Of a DNA stretch of 64,000 nt, positions 10,401-22,955 are shown piece by piece. Numbering within the stretch: the first letter of the stretch is position 1; each line of letters begins with the position of its first letter. The notes under the pieces were generated by a model. It was not told the origin of the DNA. It saw nothing but the letters and a program-made list of their open reading frames with translations, and did no database searches. The position numbers and the translations under genes are program-made. This DNA is from Sympetrum striolatum (Eukaryota > Arthropoda > Insecta > Odonata > Libellulidae), in assembly GCA_947579665.1 (NCBI GenBank), contig OX388344.1, positions 13,200,346 to 13,264,345 on the forward strand, in the 5' to 3' direction.

Positions 10401-13070
10401 AAATAAGCGAGATATAAGCGTTTGAAAATTTGAAAAATCGCAAATTTAAAATTGCTCAAAATCGATCCCCATTAATTCTGGTGGTAGGTATAATTATTGT
10501 TGATACTAAATAAGCATTCGTTTTGCGCTATCATTGCAAATAAGCGAGATATAAGCGTTTGAAAATTTGAAAAATCGCAAATTTAAAATTGCTCAAAATC
10601 GATCCCCATTAATTCTGGTGGTAGGTATAATTATTTTTGATACTAAATAGGCATTCGTTTTGCGCTATCATTGCAAATAAGCGAGATATAAGCGTTTGAA
10701 AATTTGAAAAATCGCAAATTTAAAATTGCTCAAAATCGATCCCCATTAATTCTGTTGGTAGGTATAATTATTGTTGATACTAAATAAGCATTCATTTTGC
10801 GCTATCATTGCAAATAAGCGAGATATAAGCGTTTGAAAATTTGAAAAATCGCAAATTTAAAATTGCTCAAAATCGATCCCCATTAATTCTGGTGGTAGGT
10901 ATAATTATTGTTGATACTAAATAAGCATTCGTATTGCGCTATCGTTGCAAATAAGCGAGATATAAGCGTTTGAAAATTTGAAAAATCGCAAATTTAAAAT
11001 GCTCAAAATCGATCCCCATTAATTCTGGTGGTAGGTATAATTATTGTTGATACTAAATAGGCATTCGTTTTGCGCTATCATTGCAAATAAGCGAGATATA
11101 AGCGTTTGAAAATTTGAAAAATCGCAAATTAAAAATTGCTCAAAATCGATCCCCATTAATTCTGGTGGTAGGTATAATTATTGTTGATACTAAATAGGCA
11201 TGCGTTTTGCGCTATCATTGAAAATAAGCGAGATATAAGCGTTTGAAAATTTGAAAAATCGCAAATTTAAAATTGCTCAAAATCGATCCCCATTAATTCT
11301 GGTGGTAGGTATAATTATTGTTGATACTAAATAGGCATTCGTTTTGCGCTATCATTGCAAATAAGCGAGATATAAGCGTTTGAAAATTTGAAAAATCGCA
11401 AATTTAAAATTGCTCAAAATCGATCCATATTAATTCTGGTGGTAGGTATAATTATTGTTGATACTAAATAAGCATTCGTATTGCGCTATCATTGCAAATA
11501 AGCGAGATATAAGCGTTTAAAAATTTGAAAAATCGCAAATTTAAAATTGCTCAAAATCGATCCCCATTAATTCTGGTGGTAGGTATAATTATTGTTGATA
11601 CTAAATAAGCATTCGTTTTGCGCTATCATTGCAAATAAGCGAGATATAAGCGTTTGAAAATTTGAAAAATCGCAAATTTAAAATTGCTCAAAATCGATCC
11701 CCATTAATTCTGGTGGTAGGTATAATTATTGTTGATACTAAATAGGCATTCGTTTTGCGCTATCATTGCAAATAAGCGAGATATAAGTGTTTGAAAATTT
11801 GAAAAATCGCAAATTAAAAATTGCTCAAAATCGATCCTCATTAATTCTGGTGGTAGGTAAAATTATTGTTGATACTAAATAGGCATTCGTTTTGCGCTAT
11901 CATTGCAAATAAGCGAGATATAAGCGTTTGAAAATTTGAAAAATCGCAAATTTAAAATTGCTCAAAATCGATCCCCATTAATTCTGTTGGTAGGTATAAT
12001 TATTGTTGATACTAAATAAGCATTCATTTTGCGCTATCATTGCAAATAAGCGAGATATAAGCGTTTGAAAATTTGAAAAATCGCAAATTTAAAATTGCTC
12101 AAAATCGATCCCCATTAATTCTGGTGGTAGGTATAATTATTGTTGATACTAAATTAGCATTTGTATTGCGCTATCGTTGCAAATAAGCGAGATATAAGCG
12201 TTTGAAAATTTGAAAAATCGCAAATTTAAAATGCTCAAAATCGATCCCCATTAATTCTGGTGGTAGGTATAATTATTGTTGATACTAAATAAGCATTCGA
12301 TTTGCGCTATCATTGCAAATAAGAGAGATATAAGCGTTTGAAAATTTGTAAAATCGCAAATTTAAAATTGCTCAAAATCGATCCCCATTAATTCTGGTGG
12401 TAGGTATAATTATTGTTGATACTAAATAAGCATTCGTATTGCGCTATCGTTGCAAATAAGCGAGATATAAGCGTTTGAAAATTTGAAAAATCGCAAATTT
12501 AAAATGCTCAAAATCGATCCCCATTAATTCTGGTGGTAGGTATAATTATTGTTGATACTAAATAAGCATTTGTATTGCGCTATCATTGCAAATAAGCGAG
12601 ATATAAACGTTTAAAAATTTGAAAAATCGCAAATTTTAAATTGCTCAAAATCGATCCCCATTAATTCTGGAGGTAGGTATAATTATTGTTGATACTAAAT
12701 AGGCATTTGTTTTATGCTATCATTGCAAATAAGCGAGATATAAGCGTTTGAAAATTTGAAAAATCGCAAATTTAAAATTGCTCAAAATGGATCCCCATTA
12801 AATCTGGTGGTAGGTATAATTATTGTTGATACTAAATAAGCATTCGTTTTGCGCTATCATTGCAAATAAGCGAGATATAAGCGTTTGAAAATTTGAAAAA
12901 TCGCAAATTTAAAATTGCTCAAAATCGATCCTTATTAATTCTGGTGGTAGGTATAATTATTGTTGATACTAAATAGGCATTCGTTTTGCGCTATCATTTT
13001 AAATAAGCGAGAAATAAGCGTTTGAAAATTTGAAAAATCGCAAATTTAAAATTGCTCAAAATCGATCCCC
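4400..13070. repeat. Right-flavour satellite domain, copy 1
   Basis: Diagnostic variants here are GTATTGC in one unit followed by GTTTAAAA in the next, AAATAGGC, GCTATCGTTGC followed by the 136-bp AAATGCTC unit, GATCCATA, CTGTTGG and CAATTTGC. The part at 4,847-9,260 recurs at 18,541-22,955 (shift 13,694), the part at 4,770-7,560 at about 39,960-42,750 (shift 35,190-35,191), and the part at 5,930-9,930 at about 46,190-50,190 (shift 40,257). It looks like a reservoir of unit types used throughout the array. Confidence 0.85.
11030..13070. repeat. Block shared with 31.2-33.2 and 36.2-38.3 kb
   Basis: Rare markers line up at one shift of 20,129 bp: GGCATGCG (11,200 and 31,329), AAGTGTTTG (11,786 and 31,915), GGTAAAATTA (11,856 and 31,985) and TATCATTTTAAATAAG (12,992 and 33,121). 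Adding 5,066 gives the third copy. The match stops near 13,080-13,100, where the present copy runs into the TTGCAGATAC units. That point is the junction with the second left-flavour domain. Confidence 0.9.
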
Positions 13071-16045
13071 ATTAATTCTGGTGGTAGGTATAATTATTGC
13101 AGATACTAAATAAGCATTCGTTTTGCGCTATCATTGCAAATAAGCGAGATATAAGCGTTTGAAAATTTGAAAAATCGCAAATTTAAAATTGCTCAAAATC
13201 GATCCCCATTAATTCTGGTGGTAGGTATAATTATTGCAGATACTAAATAAGCATTCGTTTTGCGCTATCATTGCAAATAAGCGAGATATAAGCGTTTGAA
13301 AATTTGAAAAATCGAAAATTTAAAATTGCTCAAAATCGATCCCCACTAAATCTGGTGGTAGGTATATTTATTGTTGATACTAAATAATTATTCGTTTTGC
13401 GCTATCATTGCAAATAAGCGAGATATAAGCGTTTGAAAATTTGAAAAATCGCAAATTAAAAATTGCTGAAAATCGATCCATATTAATTCTGGTGGTAGGT
13501 ATAATTATTGTTGATACTAAATAAGCATTCGTTTTGCGCTATCATTGCAAATAAGCGAGATATAAGCGTTTGAAAATTTGAAAAATCGCAAATTTAAAAT
13601 TGCTCAAAATCGATCCCCATTAATTCTGGTGGTAGGTATAATTATTGTGGATACTAAATAAGCATTCATTTTGCGCTATCATTGCAAATAAGCGAGATAT
13701 AAGCGTTTGAAAATTTGAAAAATCGCAAATTTAAAATTGCTCAAAATCGATCCATATTAATTCTGGTGGTAGGTATAATTATTGTTGATACTAAATAAGC
13801 ATTCGTACTGCGCTATCATTGCAAATAAGCGAGATATAAGCGTTTGAAAATTTGAAAAATCGCAAATTCAAAAATGCTCAAAATAGATCCCCATTAATTC
13901 TGGTGGTAGGTATAATTATTGTTGATACTAAATAAGCATTCGTTTTGCGCTATCATTGCAAATAAGCGAGATATAAGCGTTTGAAAATTTGAAAAATCGC
14001 AAATTTAAAATTGCTCAAAATCGATACTTATTAATTCTGGTGGTAGGTATAATTATTGTTGATACTAAATAAGCATTCGTACTGCGCTATCATTGCAAAT
14101 AAGCGAGATATAAGCGTTTGAAAATTTGAAAAATCGCAAATTAAAAATTGCTCAAAATCGATACTTATTAATTCTGGTGGTAGGTATAATTATTGTTGAT
14201 ACTAAATAAGCATTCGTTTTGCGCTATCATTGCAAATAAGCGAGATATAAGCGTTTGAAAATTTGAAAAATCGTAAATTTAAAATTGCTCAAAATCGATC
14301 CATATTAATTCTGGTTGTAGGTATAACTATTGTTGATACTAAATAAGCATTCGTTTTGCGCTATCATTGCAAATAAGCGAGATATAAGCGTTTGAAAATT
14401 TGAAAAATCGCAAATTTAAAATTGCTCAAAATCGATCCCCATTAATTCTGGTGGTAGGTATAATTATTGTTGATACTAAATAAGCATTCGTTTTGCGCTA
14501 TCATTGCAAATAAGCGAGATATAAGCGTTTGAAAATTTGAAAAATCGCAAATTTAAAATTGCTTCAAAATCGATCCCCATTAATTCTGGTGGTAGGTATA
14601 ATTATTGTTGATACTAAATAAGCATTCGTACTGCGCTATCATTGCAAATAAGCGAGATATAAGCGTTTGAAAATTTGAAAAATCGCAAATTCAAAAATGC
14701 TCAAAATCGATCCCCATTAATTCTGGTGGTAGGTATAATTATTGTTGATACTAAATAAGCATTCGTTTTGCGCTATCATTGCAAATAAGCGAGATATAAG
14801 CGTTTGAAAATTTGAAAAATCGCAAATTTAAAATTGCTCAAAATCGATACTTATTAATTCTGGTGGTAGGTATAATTATTGTTGATACTAAATAAGCATT
14901 CGTACTGCGCTATCATTGCAAATAAGCGAGATATAAGCGTTTGAAAATTTGAAAAATCGCAAATTAAAAATTGCTCAAAATCGATACTTATTAATTCTGG
15001 TGGTAGGTATAATTATTGTTGATACTAAATAAGCATTCATTTTGCGCTATCATTGCAAATAAGCGAGATATAAGCGTTTGAAAATTAGAAAAATCGTAAA
15101 TTTAAAATTGCTCAAAATCGATCCATATTAATTCTGGTGGTAGGTATAACTATTGTTGATACTAAATAAGCATTCGTTTTGCGCTATCATTGCAAATAAG
15201 CGAGATATAAGCGTTTGAAAATTTGAAAAATCGCAAATTTAAAATTGCTCAAAATCGATCCCCATTAATTCTGGTGGTAGGTATAATTATTGTTGATACT
15301 AAATAAGCATTCGTTTTGCGCTATCATTGCAAATAAGCGAGATATAAGCGTTTGAAAATTTGAAAAATCGCAAATTAAAAATTGCTCAAAATCGATCCCC
15401 ATTAATTCTGGTGGTAGGTATAATTATTGTTGATACTAAATAAGCATTCGTTTTGCGCTATCATTGCAAATTAGCGAGATATAAGCGTTTGAAAATTTGA
15501 AAAATCGCAAATTTAAAATTGCTCAAAATCGATCCCCATTATTCTGTTGGTATTTATAATTATTGTTGATACTAAATAAGCATTCGTTTTGCGCTATCAT
15601 TGCAAATAAGCGAGATATAAGCGTTTGAAAATTTGAAAAATCGCAAATTTAAAATTGCTCAAAATCGATCCTTATTTATTCTGGTGGTAGGTATAATTAT
15701 TGTTTATACTAAATAAGCATTCGTTTTGCGCTATCATTGCAAATAGGCGAGATATAAGCGTTTGAAAATTTGAAAAATCGCAAATTTAAAATTGCTCAAA
15801 ATCGATCCATATTAATTCTGGTGGTAGGTATAATTATTGTTGATACTAAATAAGCATTCATTTTGCGCTATCATTGCAAATAAGCGAGATATAAGCTTTT
15901 GAAAATTTGAAAAATCGCAAATTAAAAATTGCTCAAAATCGATCCTTATTAATTCTGGTGGTAGGTATAATTATTGTTGATACTAAATAAGCATTCGTTT
16001 TGCGCTATCATTGCAAATAAGCGAGATATAAGCGTTTGAAAATTT
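13070..16045. repeat. Left-flavour domain, copy 2 (shift 12,460)
   Basis: Every rare marker of 611-3,585 reappears 12,460 bp downstream: the TTGCAGATAC pair, the divergent unit, GCTTCAAAAT, TATTTATAATT, AAATAGGCGAG and the ATAAGCTTTTG unit (3,431 and 15,891). Only scattered single differences were seen, such as TAAGTAATTA against TAAATAATTA and AAAGAAGCGAG (1,501) against AAATAAGCGAG. The collinearity ends at about 16,050, where the sequence jumps back into CGATACTTA units. Confidence 0.93.
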
Positions 16046-18400
16046 GAAAAATCGCAAATTTAAAATTGCTCAAAATCGATACTTATTAATTCTGGTGGTA
16101 GGTATAATTATTGTTGATACTAAATAAGCATTCGTACTGCGCTATCATTGCAAATAAGCGAGATATAAGCGTTTGAAAATTTGAAAAATCGCAAATTAAA
16201 AATTGCTCAAAATCGATACTTATTAATTCTGGTGGTAGGTATAATTATTGTTGATACTAAATAAGCATTCGTTTTGCGCTATCATTGCAAATAAGCGAGA
16301 TATAAGCGTTTGAAAATTTGAAAAATCGCAAATTTAAAATTGCTCAAAATCGATACTTATTAATTCTGGTGGTAGGTATAATTATTGTTGATACTAAATA
16401 AGCATTCGTACTGCGCTATCATTGCAAATAAGCGAGATATAAGCGTTTGAAAATTTGAAAAATCGCAAATTAAAAATTGCTCAAAATCGATACTTATTAA
16501 TTCTGGTGGTAGGTATAATTATTGTTGATACTAAATAAGCATTCGTTTTGCGCTATCATTGCAAATAAGCGAGATATAAGCGTTTGAAAATTTGAAAAAT
16601 CGTAAATTTAAAATTGCTCAAAATCGATCCATATTAATTCTGGTTGTAGGTATAACTATTGTTGATACTAAATAAGCATTCGTTTTGCGCTATCATTGCA
16701 AATAAGCGAGATATAAGCGTTTGAAAATTTGAAAAATCGCAAATTTAAAATTGCTCAAAATCGATCCCCATTAATTCTGGTGGTAGGTATAATTATTGTT
16801 GATACTAAATAAGCATTCGTTTTGCGCTATCATTGCAAATAAGCGAGATATAAGCGTTTGAAAATTTGAAAAATCGCAAATTTAAAATTGCTTCAAAATC
16901 GATCCCCATTAATTCTGGTGGTAGGTATAATTATTGTTGATACTAAATAAGCATTCGTACTGCGCTATCATTGCAAATAAGCGAGATATAAGCGTTTGAA
17001 AATTTGAAAAATCGCAAATTCAAAAATGCTCAAAATCGATCCCCATTAATTCTGGTGGTAGGTATAATTATTGTTGAATCTAAATAAGCATTCGTTTTGC
17101 GCTATCATTGCAAATAAGCGAGATATAAGCGTTTGAAAATTTGAAAAATCGCAAATTTAAAATTGCTCAAAATCGATACTTATTAATTCTGGTGGTAGGT
17201 ATAATTATTGTTGATACTAAATAAGCATTCGTACTGCGCTATCATTGCAAATAAGCGAGATATAAGCGTTTGAAAATTTGAAAAATCGCAAATTAAAAAT
17301 TGCTCAAAATCGATACTTATTAATTCTGGTGGTAGGTATAATTATTGTTGATACTAAATAAGCATTCATTTTGCGCTATCATTGCAAATAAGCGAGATAT
17401 AAGCGTTTGAAAATTTGAAAAATCGTAAATTTAAAATTGCTCAAAATCGATCCATATTAATTCTGGTGGTAGGTATAACTATTGTTGATACTAAATAAGC
17501 ATTCGTTTTGCGCTATCATTGCAAATAAGCGAGATATAAGCGTTTGAAAATTTGAAAAATCGCAAATTTAAAATTGCTCAAAATCGATCCCCATTAATTC
17601 TGGTGGTAGGTATAATTATTGTTGATACTAAATAAGCATTCGTTTTGCGCTATCATTGCAAATAAGCGAGATATAAGCGTTTGAAAATTTGAAAAATCGC
17701 AAATTAAAAATTGCTCAAAATCGATCCCCATTAATTCTGGTGGTAGGTATAATTATTGTTGATACTAAATAAGCATTCGTTTTGCGCTATCATTGCAAAT
17801 TAGCGAGATATAAGCGTTTGAAAATTTGAAAAATCGCAAATTTAAAATTGCTCAAAATCGATCCCCATTATTCTGGTGGTATTTATAATTATTGTTGATA
17901 CTAAATAAGCATTCGTTTTGCGCTATCATTGCAAATAAGCGAGATATAAGCGTTTGAAAATTTGAAAAATCGCAAATTTAAAATTGCTCAAAATCGATCC
18001 TTATTTATTCTGGTGGTAGGTATAATTATTGTTTATACTAAATAAGCATTCGTTTTGCGCTATCATTGCAAATAGGCGAGATATAAGCGTTTGAAAATTT
18101 GAAAAATCGCAAATTTAAAATTGCTCAAAATCGATCCATATTAATTCTGGTGGTAGGTATAATTATTGTTGATACTAAATAAGCATTCATTTTGCGCTAT
18201 CATTGCAAATAAGCGAGATATAAGCTTTTGAAAATTTGAAAAATCGCAAATTAAAAATTGCTCAAAATCGATCCTTATTAATTCTGGTGGTAGGTATAAT
18301 TATTGTTGATACTAAATAAGCATTCGTTTTGCGCTATCATTGCAAATAAGCGAGATATAAGCGTTTGAAAATTTGAAAAATCGTAAATTTAAAATTGCTC
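13950..18400. repeat. 17-monomer tandem duplication (shift 2,329)
   Basis: Within left-flavour copy 2, about 2 kb is present twice, 2,329 bp (17 x 137) apart. GCTTCAAAAT is at 14,561 and 16,890, TATTTATAATT at 15,551 and 17,880, ATAAGCTTTT at 15,891 and 18,220. The ancestral copy at 1-3.7 kb has each marker once, so this duplication came after the 12,460-bp one. CTGTTGG near 15,545 is private to one copy, a later change. Confidence 0.92.
16030..16580. repeat. Two-monomer (274-bp) tandem duplication at a junction
   Basis: A dimer consisting of a GTACTGC unit and an AAATTAAAAATTG / GTTTTGC unit, both with CGATACTTA, occurs twice in a row. CGATACTTA starts at 16,077 and again 274 bp later at 16,351 in the same unit type. 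The dimer occurs once in the corresponding place of copy 1. It lies exactly at the junction of the 2,329-bp duplication (15 + 2 = 17 units). Confidence 0.88.
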
Positions 18401-18499
18401 AAAATCGATCCATATTAATTCTGGTGGTAGGTATAACTATTGTTGATACTAAATAAGCATTCGTTTTGCGCTATCATTGCAAATAAGCGAGATATAAGC

Positions 18500-21400
18500 G
18501 TTTGAAAATTTGAAAAATCGCAAATTAAAAATTGCTCAAAATCGATCCTAATTAATTCTGGTGGTAGGTATAATTATTGTTGATACTAAATAGGCATTCG
18601 TTTTGCGCTATCATTGCAAATAAGCGAGATATAAGCGTTTGAAAATTTGAAAAATCGCAAATTTAAAATTGCTCAAAATCGATCCCCATTAATTCTGGTG
18701 GTAGGTATAATTATTGTTGATACTAAATAAGCATTCATTTTGCGCTATCATTGCAAATAAGCGAGATATAAGCGTTTGAAAATTTGAAAAATCGCAAATT
18801 TAAAATTGCTCAAAATCGATCCCCATTAATTCTGGTGGTAGGTATAATTATTGTTGATACTAAATAAGCATTCGTATTGCGCTATCGTTGCAAATAAGCG
18901 AGATATAAGCGTTTGAAAATTTGAAAAATCGCAAATTTAAAATGCTCAAAATCGATCCCCATTAATTCTGGTGGTAGGTATAATTATTGTTGATACTAAA
19001 TAAGCATTCGTATTGCGCTATCATTGCAAATAAGCGAGATATAAACGTTTAAAAATTTGAAAAATCGCAAATTTAAAATTGCTCAAAATCGATCCCCATT
19101 AATTCTGGAGGTAGGTATAATTATTGTTGATACTAAATAGGCATTCGTTTTGCGCTATCATTGCAAATAAGCGAGATATAAGCGTTTGAAAATTTGAAAA
19201 ATCGCAAATTTAAAATTGCTCAAAATGGATCCCCATTAATTCTGGTGGTAGGTATAATTATTGTTGATACTAAATAAGCATTCGTTTTGCGCTATCATTG
19301 CAAATAAGCGAGATATAAGCGTTTGAAAATTTGAAAAATCGCAGATTTAAATTTCTCAAAATCGATCCCCATTAATTCTGGTGGTAGGTATAATTATTGT
19401 TGATACTAAATAGGCATTCGTTTTGCGCTATCATTGCAAATAAGCGAGATATAAGCGTTTGAAAATTTGAAAAATCGCAAATTTAAAATTGCTCAAAATC
19501 GATCCCCATTAATTCTGGTTGTAGGTATAATTATTGTTGATACTAAATAAGCATTCGTATTGCGCTATCATTGCAAAGCAGCGAGATATAAGCGTTTGAA
19601 AATTTGAGAAATCGCAAATTTAAAATTGCTAAAAATCGATCCATATTAATTCTGGTGGTAGGTATAATTATTGTTGATACTAAATTAGCATTCGTATTGC
19701 GCTATCATTGCAAATAAGCGAGATATAAGCGTTTAAAAATTTGAAAAATCGCAAATTTAAAATTGCTCAAAATCGATCCTCATTAATTCTGGTGGTAGGT
19801 ATAATTATTGTTGATACTAAATAGGCATTCGTTTTGCGCTATCATTGCAAATAAGCGAGATATAAGCGTTTGAAAATTTGAAAAATCGCAAATTTAAAAT
19901 TGCTCAAAATCGATCCCCATTAATTCTGGTGGTAGGTATAATTATTGTTGATACTAAATAGGCATTCGTTTTGCGCTATCATTGCAAATAAGCGAGATAT
20001 AAGCGTTTGAAAATTTGAAAAATCGCAAATTTAAAATTGCTCAAAATCGATCCATATTAATTCTGGTGGTAGGTATAATTATTGTTGATACTAAATAAGC
20101 ATTCGTATTGCGCTATCATTGCAAATAAGCGAGATATAAGCGTTTAAAAATTTGAAAAATCGCAAATTTAAAATTGCTCAAAATCGATCCCCATTAATTC
20201 TGGTGGTAGGTATAATTATTGTTGATACTAAATAAGCATTCGTTTTGCGCTATCATTGCAAATAAGCGAGATATAAGCGTTTGAAAATTTGAAAAATCGC
20301 AAATTTAAAATTGCTCAAAATCGATCCTTATTAATTCTGGTGGTAGGTATAATTATTGTTGATACTAAATAGGCATTCGTTTTACGCTATCATTGCAAAT
20401 AAGCGAGATATAAGCGTTTGAAAATTTGAAAAATCGCAAATTTAAAATTGCTCAAAATCGATCCCCATTAATTCTGGTGGTAGGTATAATTATTGTTGAT
20501 ACTAAATAGGCATTCGTTTTGCGCTATCATTGCAAATAAGCGAGATATAAGCGTTTGAAAATTTGAAAAATCGCAAATTTAAAATTGCTCAAAATCGATC
20601 CCCATTAATTCTGGTGGTAGGTATAATTATTGTTGATACTAAATAGGCATTCGTTTTGCGCTATCATTGCAAATAAGCGAGATATAAGCGTTTGAAAATT
20701 TGAAAAATCGCAAATTTAAAATTGCTCAAAATCGATCCATATTAATTCTGGTGGTAGGTATAATTATTGTTGATACTAAATAAGCATTCGTATTGCGCTA
20801 TCATTGCAAATAAGCGAGATATAAGCGTTTGAAAATTTGAAAAATCGCAAATTTAAAATTGCTCAAAATCGATCCCCATTAATTCTGGTGGTAGGTATAA
20901 TTATTGTTGATACTAAATAAGCATTTGTTTTGCGCTATCATTGCAAATAAGCGAGATATAAGCGTTTGAAAATTTGAAAAATCGCAAATTTAAAATTGCT
21001 CAAAATCGATCCCCATTAATTCTGGTGGTAGGTATAATTATTGTTGATACTAAATAGGCATTCGTTTTGCGCTATCATTGCAAATAAGCGAGATATAAGC
21101 GATTGAAAATTTGAAAAATCGCAAATTTAAAATTGCTCAAAATCGATCCATATTAATTCTGGTGGTAGGTATAATTATTGTTGATACTAAATAAGCATTC
21201 GTATTGCGCTATCATTGCAAATAAGCGAGATATAAGCGTTTAAAAATTTGAAAAATCGCAAATTTAAAATTGCTCAAAATCGATCCCCATTAATTCTGGT
21301 GGTAGGTATAATTATTGTTGATACTAAATAAGCATTCGTTTTGCGCTATCATTGCAAATAAGCGAGATATAAGCGTTTGAAAATTTGAAAAATCGCAAAT

Positions 21401-22955
21401 TTAAAATTGCTCAAAATCGATCCCCATTAATTCTGGTGGTAGGTATAATTATTGTTGATAATAAATAGGCATTCGTTTTGCGCTATCATTGCAAATAAGC
21501 GAGATATAAGCGTTTGAAAATTTGAAAAATCGCAAATTAAAAATTGCTCAAAATCGATCCCCATTAATTCTGGTGGTAGGTATAATTATTGTTGATACTA
21601 AATAGGCATTCGTTTTGCGCTATCATTGCAAATAAGCGAGATATAAGCGTTTGAAAATTTGAAAAATCGCAAATTTAAAATTGCTCAAAATCGATCCCCA
21701 TTAATTCTGTTGGTAGGTATAATTATTGTTGATACTAAATAAGCATTCATTTTGCGCTATCATTGCAAATAAGCGAGATATAAGCGTTTGAAAATTTGAA
21801 AAATCGCAAATTTTAAATTGCTCAAAATCGATCCCAATTAATTCTGGTGGTAGGTATAATTATTGTTGATACTAAATAGGCATTCGTTTTGCGCTATCAT
21901 TGCAAATAAGCGAGATATAAGCGTTTGAAAATTTGAAAAATCGCAAATTAAAAATTGCTCAAAATCGATCCCCATTAATTCTGGTGGTAGGTATAATTAT
22001 TGTTGATACTAAATAAGCATTCGTTTTCCGCTATCATTGCAAATAAGCGAGATATAAGCGTTTGAAAATTTGAAAAATCGCAAATTTAAAATTGCTCAAA
22101 ATCGATCCATATTAATTCTGGTGGTAGGTATAATTATTGTTGATACTAAATAAGCATTCGTATTGCGCTATCATTGCAAATAAGCGAGATATAAGCGTTT
22201 AAAAATTTGAAAAATCGCAAATTTAAAATTGCTCAAAATCGATCCCCATTAATTCTGGTGGTAGGTATAATTATTGTTGATACTAAATAGGCATTCGTTT
22301 TGCGCTATCATTGCAAATAAGCGAGATATAAGCGTTTGAAAATTTGAAAAATCGCAAATTTAAAATTGCTCAAAATCGATCCCCATTAATTCTGGTGGTA
22401 GGTATAATTATTGTTGATACTAAATAGGCATTCGTTTTGCGCTATCATTGCAAATAAGCGAGATATAACCGTTTGAAAATTTGAAAAATCGCAAATTTAA
22501 AATTGCTCAAAATCGATCCATATTAATTCTGGTGGTAGGTATAATTATTGTTGATACTAAATAAGCATTCGTATTGCGCTATCATTGCAAATAAGCGAGA
22601 TATAAGCGTTTAAAAATTTGAAAAATCGCAAATTTAAAATTGCTCAAAATCGATCCCCATTAATTCTGGTGGTAGGTATAATTATTGTTGATACTAAATA
22701 GGCATTCGTTTTGCGCTATCATTGCAAATAAGCGAGATATAAGCGTTTGAAAATTTGAAAAATCGCAAATTTAAAATTGCTCAAAATCGATCCATATTTA
22801 TTCTGGTGGTAGGTATAATTATTGTATATACTAAATAAGCATTCGTATTGCGCTATCATTGCAAATAAGCGAGATATAAGCGTTTAAAAATTTGAAAAAT
22901 CGCAAATTTAAAATTGCTCAAAATCGATCCCCATTAATTCTGGTGGTAGGTATAA
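18500..22955. repeat. Right-flavour domain, copy 2 (shift 13,694)
   Basis: Collinear with about 4,806-9,261. Matching rare markers include ATAAACGTTT (5,347 and 19,041), AAAGCAGCGA (5,881 and 19,575), GTTTTACGC (6,681 and 20,375), ATAAGCGATTG (7,401 and 21,095), TTTCCGCTAT (8,331 and 22,025), ATAACCG (8,771 and 22,465) and TATTTATTC (9,101 and 22,795). Private differences include ATAACCGAG at 7,801 (copy 1 only), GATAATAAAT at about 21,467 and TTGTATATAC at about 22,821 (copy 2 only). The match ends near 22,960. Confidence 0.93.

Noticed and set aside
12990..13020. Possible insertion scar at ATCATTTTAAATAAG
   Set aside because: The unit keeps the normal length; TTGC is simply replaced by TTTT and GAGATA by GAGAAA. 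The same unit is found at 33,121 and 38,187, so it is an inherited point variant and not an insertion site.
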